A stretch of 64,000 bases of DNA from Thermoplasmata archaeon (GTDB lineage: Archaea; Thermoplasmatota; Thermoplasmata; Lutacidiplasmatales; UBA184). The translations under genes were made by a program, and so were the position numbers. The notes beneath the pieces are model-generated. The model did no database searches and was not told where the DNA came from. It saw only the letters and a program-made list of their open reading frames with translations. Location: positions 1-64,000 of the forward strand of contig DAHVCH010000005.1 of assembly GCA_027314165.1 (NCBI GenBank), read 5' to 3'. Below are positions 50,343-58,714 of the stretch, in pieces (within the stretch, counting starts at the first letter, position 1; the number at the start of each line of letters is the position of its first letter).

Positions 50343-51197
50343 CTACTCGACCTTCAGGTAACGGGAGGCCACGGCCGTTCCGAGGATGAGCATCGCGGCC
50401 GCGAAGACGGCCAGATAGCCGAGGTACGTCCAGTCGAAGGAACCGTAGACCACGACCTGGCGACCGAGAAGCGAAGCGTAGCCGACGGGATTGTAGTTGG
50501 CGATGAGCTGCATCCAGCGCGGATAGTTCGAGGCGGGGAAGAGCGCGCCGCTCGCGAACATCAACGGCATGGTGATGAAGTTCGAGATGACCCCGGGGGT
50601 CTGCCAGTCGGTGCTGGAGGCGGTCATCGCCAGGAAGAAGGCCGAGAAGCCGACCCCGAGCAGCGTCAGGCCCAGGATGAACCCCAGCCAGTCGAGCACG
50701 CCGCCCAAGAAAGGCACGCCGAACGCCCAGGCGGCCACCAGCATGACCGGGATCTGGACCAGACCTCGGGTCGCCGAGCCCAGGGTCTTGGTGAGGTAGA
50801 CCGTCGCCTTGCTCGTGGGCGTGATCAGGACCCGCTTCATGAATCCGAAGCGCTTGTCCTGGATGGTGCTCATCGATCCGAACATCCCGATGGAAAGCAT
50901 CGAGGTGGAGAGGACCCCGGGAAGCAGGAACTGGATGAACGTCGTCCCGACCGGGGCGTGGAGCACCGTCTGGTCGAAGAACGCGCTGTTGCCCACGTTG
51001 CCGAAGCTGCTGCCGAAGAAGGCGAGCCACATGAAAGGCTGGGCGATGGTGATGACGATCACGAACGGGTTGCGGAAGGTCTTGATGATCTCCCGAAGGT
51101 AGAGCCCCGAGAACTGGCTCCCCTGCGGGACCCACGCGGGCCCGTGCCGGACGGCATGGACCGACGGCAGGGCGGCGACCTTCGTCTCTCCGCTCAT
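50343..51197 (-). CDS. ABC-2 type transporter permease
   Basis: The 284-residue protein has six hydrophobic segments. After an N-terminal cytosolic part comes YLREIIKTFRNPFVIVITIA, the long extracytoplasmic loop, PGVLSTSMLSIGMFGSMSTI and the ABC-2 signature region DKRFGFMKRVLITPTSKATV, then four further helices. It forms the membrane part of an exporter with the ATPase encoded just upstream, whose stop overlaps this ATG (ATGA). Drug or lipid export is typical. Confidence 0.92.
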   Translation of the reverse strand: MSGETKVAALPSVHAVRHGPAWVPQGSQFSGLYLREIIKTFRNPFVIVITIAQPFMWLAFFGSSFGNVGNSAFFDQTVLHAPVGTTFIQFLLPGVLSTSMLSIGMFGSMSTIQDKRFGFMKRVLITPTSKATVYLTKTLGSATRGLVQIPVMLVAAWAFGVPFLGGVLDWLGFILGLTLLGVGFSAFFLAMTASSTDWQTPGVISNFITMPLMFASGALFPASNYPRWMQLIANYNPVGYASLLGRQVVVYGSFDWTYLGYLAVFAAAMLILGTAVASRYLKVE

Positions 51198-52189
51198 TGC
51201 CGGGCCCTCCTGACCTGCATGTAGAACTTCCGGAAGTCCTGCACGTCCCCTCCTCCCGCCTGGTCCATCCGCTTGCCGGTGATGTCGATGAAGACCGACT
51301 CGAGGCTCGGCTTCTCCACGTTGATCCTCCGGATCACGTCCCCCTTGAGCGCGGCGAAGAGGCCGGGCAGCACGTCCTCGGCCGACGAGACCTTGAGGAT
51401 CCACGCCTTGCCCTGGCTGCGGACCTCGGAGACCCCGGGAACCGCCCGAAGCCGCTCCTCCGACACGTCGCCCTTGGTCTCGAGCTCGATGAAGTCCGCC
51501 CGGACGCGGGACTTGAGCTCGCTCGGCGTGCCGGTGGCGACGAACTTCCCGTGGTCGATGATGGCCACCCGGTCGCAGAGGCTGTCGGCCTCCTCGATGT
51601 AGTGGCTCGTGAGGAGGACCGTGACCCCGAACTCCCGGTTCACCCCGGTGATGAGCTTCCAGAGCATCCGGCGGACGTTGGGGTCGAGCCCGATCGTGGG
51701 CTCGTCCATGAAGATGATCGCGGGTTGATGGAGCAACGCCAGCGCGATCTCCATCTTCTTCCGCATCCCGGTCGAATACTTCCCCACCTTGTCCTTCCGC
51801 CGGTCGGAGAGCTCGAAGTACTCGAGCAGCTGCTCCGCGCGCACGGTCCAGCCCGAGAGCCGCTGGAGCTTCGCCTGCAGCCAGAGGTTCTCCCACCCGG
51901 ACAGGTCGTCGTCGAGGATCACCTCGGCGGCCACCCAGCCGATCCTCTCCTTGACGTGCATGGGCTCCTTTCGGACGTCATATCCGGCGACCCTCGCCGT
52001 GCCCTCCGTCATGTCGGAGAGCCCGGTGAGCACCTTGATGATCGTGGTCTTGCCGGCGCCGTTGGGCCCCAGAAGCCCGAAGACCGACCCGGAAGGCACC
52101 CGGAAGTTCACGTGGTCCACGGCGGTGATCGCGCCGTAGCGCTTCGTCAGTCCCTCCGCGACGATCGCGTCCCCGTTCTCGTCGCTCAT
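51194..52189 (-). CDS. ABC transporter ATP-binding protein (DrrA-like)
   Basis: The 331-residue protein has Walker A GLLGPNGAGKTT, the Q-loop region, signature YSTGMRKKMEIALALLHQPA, Walker B IIFMDEPTIGLDP and the switch His in LLTSHYIEEAD. After the ATPase core a C-terminal DUF4162-type extension follows (FIELETKGDVSEERLRAVPG to SLESVFIDITGKRM), as in DrrA-like drug exporters. ATG 52189 overlaps the padR stop and its own stop overlaps the permease ATG, so the three are one coupled operon. Confidence 0.95.
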   Translation of the reverse strand: MSDENGDAIVAEGLTKRYGAITAVDHVNFRVPSGSVFGLLGPNGAGKTTIIKVLTGLSDMTEGTARVAGYDVRKEPMHVKERIGWVAAEVILDDDLSGWENLWLQAKLQRLSGWTVRAEQLLEYFELSDRRKDKVGKYSTGMRKKMEIALALLHQPAIIFMDEPTIGLDPNVRRMLWKLITGVNREFGVTVLLTSHYIEEADSLCDRVAIIDHGKFVATGTPSELKSRVRADFIELETKGDVSEERLRAVPGVSEVRSQGKAWILKVSSAEDVLPGLFAALKGDVIRRINVEKPSLESVFIDITGKRMDQAGGGDVQDFRKFYMQVRRARQ

Positions 52190-52749
52190 GCGCCGCCTCC
52201 GGTCCCGCCCCGGGGGACGGCGAGCGGCCGCCGTGCGGGCCGGCGGAGGCGCTGGAGGTACCGATCGAGCTCGGTCTCCAGGCTGGTTCGCAGCTCGTTC
52301 GCGCTGTCGGAGGGGAGGGAGGGGCGCGCGAGGTAGAGGTCGAGGGAATCCAGGGCCCTTCGGAGCCGCAGGAGGAGGAAGTCTCCCGTCGCCTCGACCC
52401 CGGTCACCTCGGCCCATAGCGGCGTGAGGTCGAGGCCGGAACGGCCCTGCATCCAGGGACCGCGCGAGCGGAACCGGTGGAGGAGGGCGCGTCCCTGGGG
52501 GGTGATCTCAAAGTCGCGTCGGCGGGCGCTCGAGTGGGAGCTTGGGCGGGCGAGCCCTCGTTCGACGAGCCGTCGGAGCGCGGGGTAGACCGCTCCGGCC
52601 CCGGGCCGCCAGGCCCCCTCGGTCCGCTCGGCGACCCTCTCGGTGACCCGGTACCCGTGGACGTGCCCTTCCTTCTCCATGAGGGTGAGGGCGTACATCC
52701 CGAGCATCCCCCGCCTCCATCCTTCCGCGCCAGGTGCCGTCGACCGCAT
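52186..52749 (-). CDS. PadR-family transcriptional regulator
   Basis: The protein (187 residues from ATG 52749) has the PadR winged helix: LGMYALTLMEKEGHVHGYRV, then GAWRPGAGAVYPALRRLVER (recognition helix) and RRDFEITPQGRALLHRF (wing). A C-terminal helical part for dimerisation follows. It is first in the padR-ABC ATPase-permease operon, so it probably represses its own exporter until a substrate binds. A perfect palindrome 26 nt upstream is a likely operator. ATG 52707 is an alternative start. Confidence 0.9.
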   Translation of the reverse strand: MRSTAPGAEGWRRGMLGMYALTLMEKEGHVHGYRVTERVAERTEGAWRPGAGAVYPALRRLVERGLARPSSHSSARRRDFEITPQGRALLHRFRSRGPWMQGRSGLDLTPLWAEVTGVEATGDFLLLRLRRALDSLDLYLARPSLPSDSANELRTSLETELDRYLQRLRRPARRPLAVPRGGTGGGA

Positions 52750-52774
52750 GGGGCACCGAGAGGGCCATCGATGA

Positions 52775-52794
52775 ATATATCGACATCGATATAT
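52775..52794. promoter_or_regulatory. Perfect 9-2-9 palindrome, likely PadR operator overlapping the TATA box
   Basis: ATATATCGA, CA, TCGATATAT. It is the most AT-rich spot of this region and sits 26-45 nt before the padR ATG, exactly where the TATA box should be. A dimeric regulator bound here would block TBP. It also lies 73 nt before the divergent gene at 52867. Confidence 0.75.
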
Positions 52795-52866
52795 CGTCCC
52801 CGTGAAGCCCACCGGGGCGTCGACCGAAAACGACCCAAAGTCCCAGCGTGTGGGGCAAAAGGAGCC

Positions 52867-53514
52867 ATGACCCGTCACCCCGCGCAGCGCCCCCGGACCC
52901 AGAACCCCGTCCGCGTCGCGATGAGGCTCATCGAGGGAGAGCCGGCGCGCGCGGCGGAGGTCGAACTGCTCGGCAAGGCCGCCCGAGGTCGGGGTCTCCT
53001 CGCCCATGGAGATGGGGCGCCCCTCCTTCTGCCGGGTCTTGCGGAGAAGGTGCCGGCGGAGGACGCCCTCTTCGCTGAGCGGGCGCTCGCGCTCTGGGCG
53101 CTGCTCCTCCTGGGCGAGAGGGCCCGCCCCTCTCCTTCGGCGCCCGCGCGAAAGCTCCTCGAGGAGGTCTGGGGAGCCCGTGCGGCCCCAGCGAGCGACC
53201 GTCGCAAGCTCCTGAGCGTGCCGGTGGCCCTGCTGCGGAGAGAGGACCGCGACGCGGCGACCCGTTGCGTCGACTGGTTCCACGATCACCTTCGGCGGGC
53301 GGCGGGGCGCGACCCCCTGGCCAACTGGGTCCTGGTCCGTCTGCCGCGCGTCTGGCTCATCCCGAGCCGCGACGAGCGGGCCCTGGCTCGGGAGGGCAGC
53401 GTTTCCCTGGCGGCCCAGGTGGACCGGTGGCTCCCGGCCCCGGACGAGGACCTCGAGGCGCGTCCTCGTCGCGCGGTCCCCACCGGGGCCTCCCGGCGGA
53501 GGGCCTCTCCGTGA
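52867..53514 (+). CDS. Hypothetical protein encoded with pelota
   Basis: I do not recognise this 215-residue protein. It has TQNPVRVAMRLIEGEPARAA at the start, a Leu/Ala-rich helix (FAERALALWALLLLGERARP), then DRRKLLSVPVALLRREDRDA, TRCVDWFHDHLRRAAGRDPL and WVLVRLPRVWLIPSRDERAL. AAAAGGAGCC precedes the ATG as a good ribosome-binding site. Its stop overlaps the pelota GTG by 4 bp, so the two are translated together, and it may act in ribosome rescue or RNA quality control. Confidence 0.72.
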   Translation: MTRHPAQRPRTQNPVRVAMRLIEGEPARAAEVELLGKAARGRGLLAHGDGAPLLLPGLAEKVPAEDALFAERALALWALLLLGERARPSPSAPARKLLEEVWGARAAPASDRRKLLSVPVALLRREDRDAATRCVDWFHDHLRRAAGRDPLANWVLVRLPRVWLIPSRDERALAREGSVSLAAQVDRWLPAPDEDLEARPRRAVPTGASRRRASP

Positions 53515-54575
53515 GGATCCTCTTCCAGGACCCGAAGACGGGGCTCCTCCGGCTCCGGCTCGAGACCCCGAGCGACCTGTGGCGGGTCTCGCGGCTGGTG
53601 CTCCCGGGAGACCGGGTGGGCTCCGTGACCTCGCGCAGGGATCCCGAGGCTCCCTCCGACACCCCCGCGGGTCAGAGGGACCGAAGGACCATCTTCCTGA
53701 CCGTCCGGGTCGAGGCGGTCGAGTTCCACGAGTTCACCGGGCACGTGAGGGTCATGGGTCCCATCGTCGAGGGCCCTTTCGACATCGGGCGCCACCACAC
53801 GCTCGACCTGGAGGAGGGCTCGGAGGTCGCCCTGACCAAGGACGAGCTCACCGCGTCCGACAGGACCATCCTGGACGAGGGGAAGCGTGCCGTGGACGAG
53901 CCGCAGGTGCTCATCGTTTGCGCCGACTGGAGCGACTCCGCCGTGGTGCGGGTCCGAGGGCGCTCCTTCTCGGTCGTGGACGAACGGAGCCGCGTGGGCG
54001 GCGGCAAGTACGACCGTGTCCGGTCCTCCTCCCGAGAGAAGGACCGAGAGTCGTTCCTGGAGGAGGTCCTGGCGGTGCTCCAGCCGGAGCTGGCCCGCTC
54101 TCAGGCGGTGGTCGTCTCCGGGCCCGGGTTCTTCAAGGAGGAGCTCGCCAAACGGATCGCCTCCCTGTCGCCCCCGCCCAAAGGCCGGGTGGCGATCTTC
54201 CCCACCGCGGAGGCCGGCTTGAGCGGGGTCCACGAGCTCCTCCGGTCCGGAAAGGCGGAGGAGGTCCTTGCCTCGAGCATGGCGGCCCGGGAGGCGGTGG
54301 AGGTGGAGCGGCTCGTGCATGCCCTGGGCAAGGAGGGAGGAGCGGCCCTCGGAGCGCATGAGCTGAAGGGGGCGATCGAGGCGGGGGCGGTGGAGACCCT
54401 GCTCATCCTGGACGGAAAGCTTCGGGACCCGACGTCCGCCGCCCTGCTGACCGCGGCGCGCGACGCGAAGACCGCGCTTCTGGTGGTCCGGGGGGATGGG
54501 GCCGCCGGCAAGCAGCTCGCGGGGCTCGGCGGGGTGGGGGCGGTGCTTCGCTACCCCTGGAAGTCCTCCACCTAG
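53511..54575 (+). CDS. pelA: Pelota (Dom34) ribosome-rescue factor
   Basis: The 354-residue protein has the three Pelota domains. The N-terminal Sm-like part starts VRILFQDPKTGLLRLRLETP and contains FLTVRVEAVEFHEFTGHVRV and MGPIVEGPFDIGRHHTLDLE. The central domain (about 135-260) has SQAVVVSGPGFFKEELAKRI; the C-terminal eL30-like domain has AAREAVEVERLVHALGKEGG and VETLLILDGKL. It resembles aRF1 but lacks the GGQ motif, as expected. It rescues stalled ribosomes with aEF1A and ABCE1. Confidence 0.95.
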   Translation: MRILFQDPKTGLLRLRLETPSDLWRVSRLVLPGDRVGSVTSRRDPEAPSDTPAGQRDRRTIFLTVRVEAVEFHEFTGHVRVMGPIVEGPFDIGRHHTLDLEEGSEVALTKDELTASDRTILDEGKRAVDEPQVLIVCADWSDSAVVRVRGRSFSVVDERSRVGGGKYDRVRSSSREKDRESFLEEVLAVLQPELARSQAVVVSGPGFFKEELAKRIASLSPPPKGRVAIFPTAEAGLSGVHELLRSGKAEEVLASSMAAREAVEVERLVHALGKEGGAALGAHELKGAIEAGAVETLLILDGKLRDPTSAALLTAARDAKTALLVVRGDGAAGKQLAGLGGVGAVLRYPWKSST

Positions 54576-54618
54576 GGACGGGGCGCACCGGCACGGGGGA
54601 GCGGAGTCCCGCGCAACC

Positions 54619-55260
54619 TCAGTAGAGGCCAGGCAGGAGCCGGTGGGTGGTCCGCCGGTACTCCAGGTACTCGGAACCGAACGCGGCGACGAGGGCCTCC
54701 TCTTCCACGTGGATCCGGTAGCCGAACCCGATCGCGATCAGAAGCAGGGCGACGAGGAGCCCCAGCAGGCTCCCCGAGGCGAGCGGAAACCCCAGGAGGG
54801 TGACGACCGCTCCCGTGTAGGTGGGATGTCGAACCCACCGATAGGGACCTCGCTTCACCAGCGCGTGGCCGGCCTGGACCGTAACCCGGGGGGTGAAGAA
54901 CCGACCGAGGTAGCCGACGGAGATCAGGCGCAGCACGATCCCTCCGGCCATCAGGAGGTCGCCCAAGAGCAGGAGGCCGATCGGGAGCGCACCGAGCCGC
55001 GGGTGGAGCCGGTCGAGCAGCGTTACCCCCAGCAGGAGCACGACGCAGGAGCTCAGCAGGAGCCAGGACCCCCGGTCCTTCCCGCGGGGGACGGTCTTCG
55101 GGGCTCCCTGAGACCTGGCGTAGGCGCGGAGCGCCACCTCCGACAGCACCCAGGCGACGACCAGCGCGGACGTGAGGAACGAGAGTGCCGGGGTCGAAGC
55201 GTACGGAGGAGCGGTGAGGACCGACCAGAGCCCGAGCACCTCCTGGCCACAGCGCGGCAT
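54619..55260 (-). CDS. Isoprenylcysteine carboxyl methyltransferase-like membrane methyltransferase
   Basis: From ATG 55260 the protein has 213 residues and about five membrane helices. The signature block is near the C-terminus: HALVKRGPYRWVRHPTYTGA, then a helical hairpin and RIHVEEEALVAAFGSEYLEY with the family E-E-x-x-L. The R-G-P-Y-R-x-x-R-H-P motif binds S-adenosyl-methionine in ICMT/PEMT-like enzymes. The substrate could be a lipid or a prenylated molecule. Confidence 0.85.
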   Translation of the reverse strand: MPRCGQEVLGLWSVLTAPPYASTPALSFLTSALVVAWVLSEVALRAYARSQGAPKTVPRGKDRGSWLLLSSCVVLLLGVTLLDRLHPRLGALPIGLLLLGDLLMAGGIVLRLISVGYLGRFFTPRVTVQAGHALVKRGPYRWVRHPTYTGAVVTLLGFPLASGSLLGLLVALLLIAIGFGYRIHVEEEALVAAFGSEYLEYRRTTHRLLPGLY

Positions 55261-55385
55261 CCTTTGAAACCTCGAAGGGGGAGTGAAGAGCACGTCCCGA
55301 GCGGTGGGCCGCAGCCCGGGGGCGCCGCCGGGCACTGTCCGGTCCCCGAACCTCCCTCCAGGGGCCCTCCCGTCCAACGCAGGAG

Positions 55386-55394
55386 ATTTTGTAC
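55386..55394 (+). promoter_or_regulatory. TATA-like box of the glycosyltransferase gene
   Basis: ATTTTGTAC is centred about 26 nt before GTG 55416 and so favours that start over the TTG at 55389 inside it. Confidence 0.55.
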
Positions 55395-55415
55395 TACCCT
55401 CGTCCCTCCGGGGCC

Positions 55416-56540
55416 GTGCGTGTCCTGCTCGTGAACCACCGGTTCTTCCCCGCTGACGGGGGAACGGAGCGGTGGACCCTCGCCCTCGGCCGCGCCCTGC
55501 TCAGGAAAGGCCACGGGGTCACCGTCCTGACGCAGGCCGAACCGGGCGCTCCGGCGAAGGAGGCCATGGATGGGATGGAGGTCCACCGGATCCCGATGCG
55601 GAAGGTCGGGGGCTTCCGTGTCCCGCGCGCGTACTGGCGGACCCTCCGCAACCTGGACTTCGACCTGCTGCACATGAGCGGGAACCGCATCTGGTGCGCG
55701 GACTTCTATTTCCCGGTGGCGGGGGTCTTCGATGGACCCCAGGTCATCACACCCCACGGCTTCTATCAGTGGGAGATGGATCCCTCGCTCCAGAACCGCT
55801 GGTACTTCGGCAAGTACCTGCCAAGGGCGTTGCGCGCCTTCGACCTGTATCTGGCGCTCACCGAGCGGGAGAAGCAGCAGATCACCTCCTTCGGGTTCCC
55901 CGAGCGGCGGGTGCGACTGGTGGGAGAGGGCATCGACCTCGCCGACCTCACTCGACCGACCTCCCCGATCCATCTACGGGAACGCTTCGGATTCACCCGT
56001 CCGCACATCGCGCTCTACATCGGAGGGTTGTGGGAGAACAAGCGGGTCGACCGGCTGGTCCGCGCTCTGGCGCCGCTGCGCGACCGCGTCGCACTGGCCG
56101 TCGGTGGAAAGGACCTTCCGGGAACCCGCTACGATCGGGCGCATGTGGAGGCGCTCGCGAAGGAGCTGGGGGTGGAGGTCCGCTTCCTCGGATACCTACT
56201 GCACGACGAGGTCCGGGCCGCCTATCGGGAGGTGGACGTCTACGTCCAGGGGTCGCAGTACGAGGGGTTCGGGATCTCGCTTCTGGAGGCGACCGCGTCC
56301 GGGTTGCCGTTCGTGGCCTTCGAGGCGGGGGCCGCGAGCCATCTTGCCGAGGACGGCGGGGGTCGGGTGGCGAGGAGCGTGGAGGAGTTCACATCCCACG
56401 TCCGGGAGGTCCTCGACCGTCCCGGGCTCCGGCAGCAGATGAGCGAGTCCGCCAGGCGCACGGCGAGAAAGTGGGACTGGGACCTGGTCGTCGACCGCTA
56501 CCTCTCGACGTATCGTGAAGCGCTCGCCTCCGGTCGCTGA
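55416..56540 (+). CDS. Glycosyltransferase family 4 (GT-B) protein
   Basis: The 374-residue protein has the GT-B two-lobe layout. It begins VRVLLVNHRFFPADGGTERW, with the glycine-rich acceptor loop, and has the family 1/4 nucleotide-sugar motif in VDVYVQGSQYEGFGISLLEA (E-x7-E type) and TASGLPFVAFEAGAASHLAE. It transfers a sugar to a lipid, protein or polysaccharide at the cytosolic face. No other cell-envelope gene adjoins it except the ICMT-like methyltransferase, which is divergent. Confidence 0.92.
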   Translation: MRVLLVNHRFFPADGGTERWTLALGRALLRKGHGVTVLTQAEPGAPAKEAMDGMEVHRIPMRKVGGFRVPRAYWRTLRNLDFDLLHMSGNRIWCADFYFPVAGVFDGPQVITPHGFYQWEMDPSLQNRWYFGKYLPRALRAFDLYLALTEREKQQITSFGFPERRVRLVGEGIDLADLTRPTSPIHLRERFGFTRPHIALYIGGLWENKRVDRLVRALAPLRDRVALAVGGKDLPGTRYDRAHVEALAKELGVEVRFLGYLLHDEVRAAYREVDVYVQGSQYEGFGISLLEATASGLPFVAFEAGAASHLAEDGGGRVARSVEEFTSHVREVLDRPGLRQQMSESARRTARKWDWDLVVDRYLSTYREALASGR

Positions 56541-56973
56541 CCTGGGCGCCGGCGAAGCCTTCCCACCGCGCCATGTCGTCCCCGAGGGTCGACCGATCGA
56601 CCGCCCAGCGTCTCCCCCCAACAGCTCGAGGACCACGCGGCGCAGCTATCGACCCACGGGCGATGGAAAAGATGTCCGCCGCGTGATCGACTCGCTCTCG
56701 AAGCTCACAGGATGGCGACATGGTCGCCATCCAAGATCCCGCCGAGAGGTCGAGGTCGGTGGGATCCGTCTCCAGGATAGGACAAGAGGCGACCGCCGAG
56801 TATCGCACGCAGGGTCACGACACTTCGAACCATGAAAGCCCACCTTGCCACGTCATTCTTTGTCGGTGACTTCGTCAAATGAACGGGAGATTCTACGAGT
56901 TTCGAACCTCTTCAGCACAATCTATTTGTTGTAAATTAGACTAAGTATTGTAACAGAACCTCGCAAGAGGTCG
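56541..56973. other. AT-rich intergenic region upstream of the GltD-like gene
   Basis: No gene is supported. The last 110 bp (56860-56970) are clearly richer in A+T than the surroundings. This part holds TTAGACTAA (56936-56944, a 4-1-4 palindrome), an ACAAT/ATTGT pair (56917-56921 and 56947-56951) and the TATA-like string listed at 56942-56953. Confidence 0.5.
56942..56953 (+). promoter_or_regulatory. TATA-like box of the GltD-like gene
   Basis: TAAGTATTGTAA lies about 26 nt before TTG 56974 (and 32 before GTG 56980). Confidence 0.5.
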
Positions 56974-58470
56974 TTGTCCGTGTGCGCGTTCCATCAAGCG
57001 CGAGTGCCGCTACCTGAGGTCAACGGGGCTCGACGCGAACCGGGCTTCGAAGAGACCCTCCTTCCCTACTCCGAGCAGGCCGCGGTCCTGGAGGCGGAGC
57101 GTTGCCTGCAGTGCGCGATGCCGTACTGCGCCCAGTCGTGTCCCCTCACCCAGGACTGTCGCAGACTGGTGGACCTCATGGCCCATCGGAGGTTCGCGGA
57201 GGCTGCCCGTCAGGTCCTGAGACACAATCCGCTCTCCTGTGTCGTCTGCAAGACCTGTTACCACTACTGCGAGGAGGACTGCCCCAAGGGGGAGAAGGGC
57301 GAGCCGATCGCGATCCGTCACCTCGAGCGGACCGCGCTCGAGTTCGTGGAACCGGATCTGACCTACGTGCCCAGGCCGCCGAACGGAGATAGGGTCGCGG
57401 TCGTGGGCGCGGGACCGTCCGGGCTCATGGCGGCCTGGGACCTCGCGCTGCGGGGCTACTCGGTCGACCTCTACGACGGAGAGGCGGACCCGGGAGGTCT
57501 CATCCAGAGCATCCCGCGGTTCCAGCTGCCTCAGGATGAGCTCGAGAAGGACCTGCGGAGGTTCCGGGGCCTGGACATCCACTTTGACGGGGGAAAGCAC
57601 TCAGGCTCCGACCTCTCCCCGGAAGGCTTGCTCGACCAGGGATATGCCGCAGTGTTCGTCGCGGTAGGGAGCTCTCGAGTTCGCGTGCTCACGATCCCCG
57701 GGGTCGATCTTCCCGGGGTGTACTACGCGGTCCCGTTCCTGACGGCCATGAACCGGGCACCGGGGGGCTCCCTGGCCTACTCGATGGCGTTCTCCGCGGC
57801 CCAGAAGGGACCTCCCAGGTCCGATCCGTTCGGCCGTCGGGGGAGGCGGGTCGTGGTCATCGGGGGAGGGGACGCGGCCCTCGACGCCGCACGGACCGCC
57901 CGTCGACTGTCGTTCGCCGGTGGGGTGACCGTCGTGTACCGGCGGAAGGAGCGCGACATGCCTTCGAGCCCCGAGGCGAAGAAGGATGCGGAGAGGGAGG
58001 GGATCGCCTTCCTCTTCCAGCGGGCACCGGTGGAGATCGTCGGGAACGGCCGGGTGGAAGGGCTGGTCGTGTGGCCGACGAACGCCACGTCACCGAACGG
58101 GAGGGGACGTCTGGCGCCGAGTCCCAGGAGCCTTGTCGCCACCACCTTGCCCTGCGACACCATCATCATCGCCATCGGGGCCGAGCCCGATACTTCCGCC
58201 GGCATCCCGGGTTCCCAGACAGGTGTGCCCCGTAACCGAAGAACCGGGGCCGCGAGGTACCGATTCATGACCCTGACCGACGGGGTGTTCGCCTCCGGAG
58301 GCTCGTCGGTGGTCCATGCGATGCGCGCCGGGGCGGAGGCCGCCGACTCGATCGACGCCTACGTGGCCCAGAAGAGGGGTCGGGGACCGACTCCTCGCCC
58401 GGACCCCTTCGGGGATCCCTTCCCTCCAGGGGTGCCGGAAGGCTACCGTGAGCCCACCTGGCATCTCTGA
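56974..58470 (+). CDS. GltD-like FAD/NAD(P)H oxidoreductase with N-terminal Fe-S domain
   Basis: The 498-residue protein resembles the small subunit of glutamate synthase and related flavoproteins (NfnB, DPYD N-part). The Fer4_20-type Fe-S domain has ERCLQCAMPYCAQSCPLTQD and NPLSCVVCKTCYHYCEEDCP. FAD is bound by VAVVGAGPSGLMAAWDLALR and NAD(P)H by VVVIGGGDAALDAARTARRL. It is not next to a GltB or NfnA gene, so its electron partner is unknown. The start is TTG 56974 or GTG 56980. Confidence 0.9.
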   Translation: MSVCAFHQARVPLPEVNGARREPGFEETLLPYSEQAAVLEAERCLQCAMPYCAQSCPLTQDCRRLVDLMAHRRFAEAARQVLRHNPLSCVVCKTCYHYCEEDCPKGEKGEPIAIRHLERTALEFVEPDLTYVPRPPNGDRVAVVGAGPSGLMAAWDLALRGYSVDLYDGEADPGGLIQSIPRFQLPQDELEKDLRRFRGLDIHFDGGKHSGSDLSPEGLLDQGYAAVFVAVGSSRVRVLTIPGVDLPGVYYAVPFLTAMNRAPGGSLAYSMAFSAAQKGPPRSDPFGRRGRRVVVIGGGDAALDAARTARRLSFAGGVTVVYRRKERDMPSSPEAKKDAEREGIAFLFQRAPVEIVGNGRVEGLVVWPTNATSPNGRGRLAPSPRSLVATTLPCDTIIIAIGAEPDTSAGIPGSQTGVPRNRRTGAARYRFMTLTDGVFASGGSSVVHAMRAGAEAADSIDAYVAQKRGRGPTPRPDPFGDPFPPGVPEGYREPTWHL

Positions 58471-58683
58471 GCTCCAGGCGGCGCCGACCCTTGCGCCATG
58501 ATGCCTGCTCGCCGAAGGGGCACGGTCGCGCGCGGACCGGCTACGGTCCCCTGACTCCCGGATCTGGAGAGACCGGGAGTTTGCCCTCCCACCGGCGGGA
58601 AGGACCCGAGCGGCGAGACGGCGACCAGGTCGGAGCTCGGGTCTCCCGTGTCTCCGCCGCGGGCCGGTCCGTCTGCCGCGAGG

Positions 58684-58692
58684 TTCATAGTC
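58684..58692 (+). promoter_or_regulatory. TATA-like box of purT
   Basis: TTCATAGTC is centred about 27 nt before ATG 58715. Confidence 0.45.
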
Positions 58693-58714
58693 TCCGGCCC
58701 GCCTTCGGTCGGTC

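Noticed and set aside
56389-56835. Possible small genes on either strand in the gap after the glycosyltransferase.
   Set aside because: Neither frame shows a motif, a start signal or gene-like composition, and they overlap each other.
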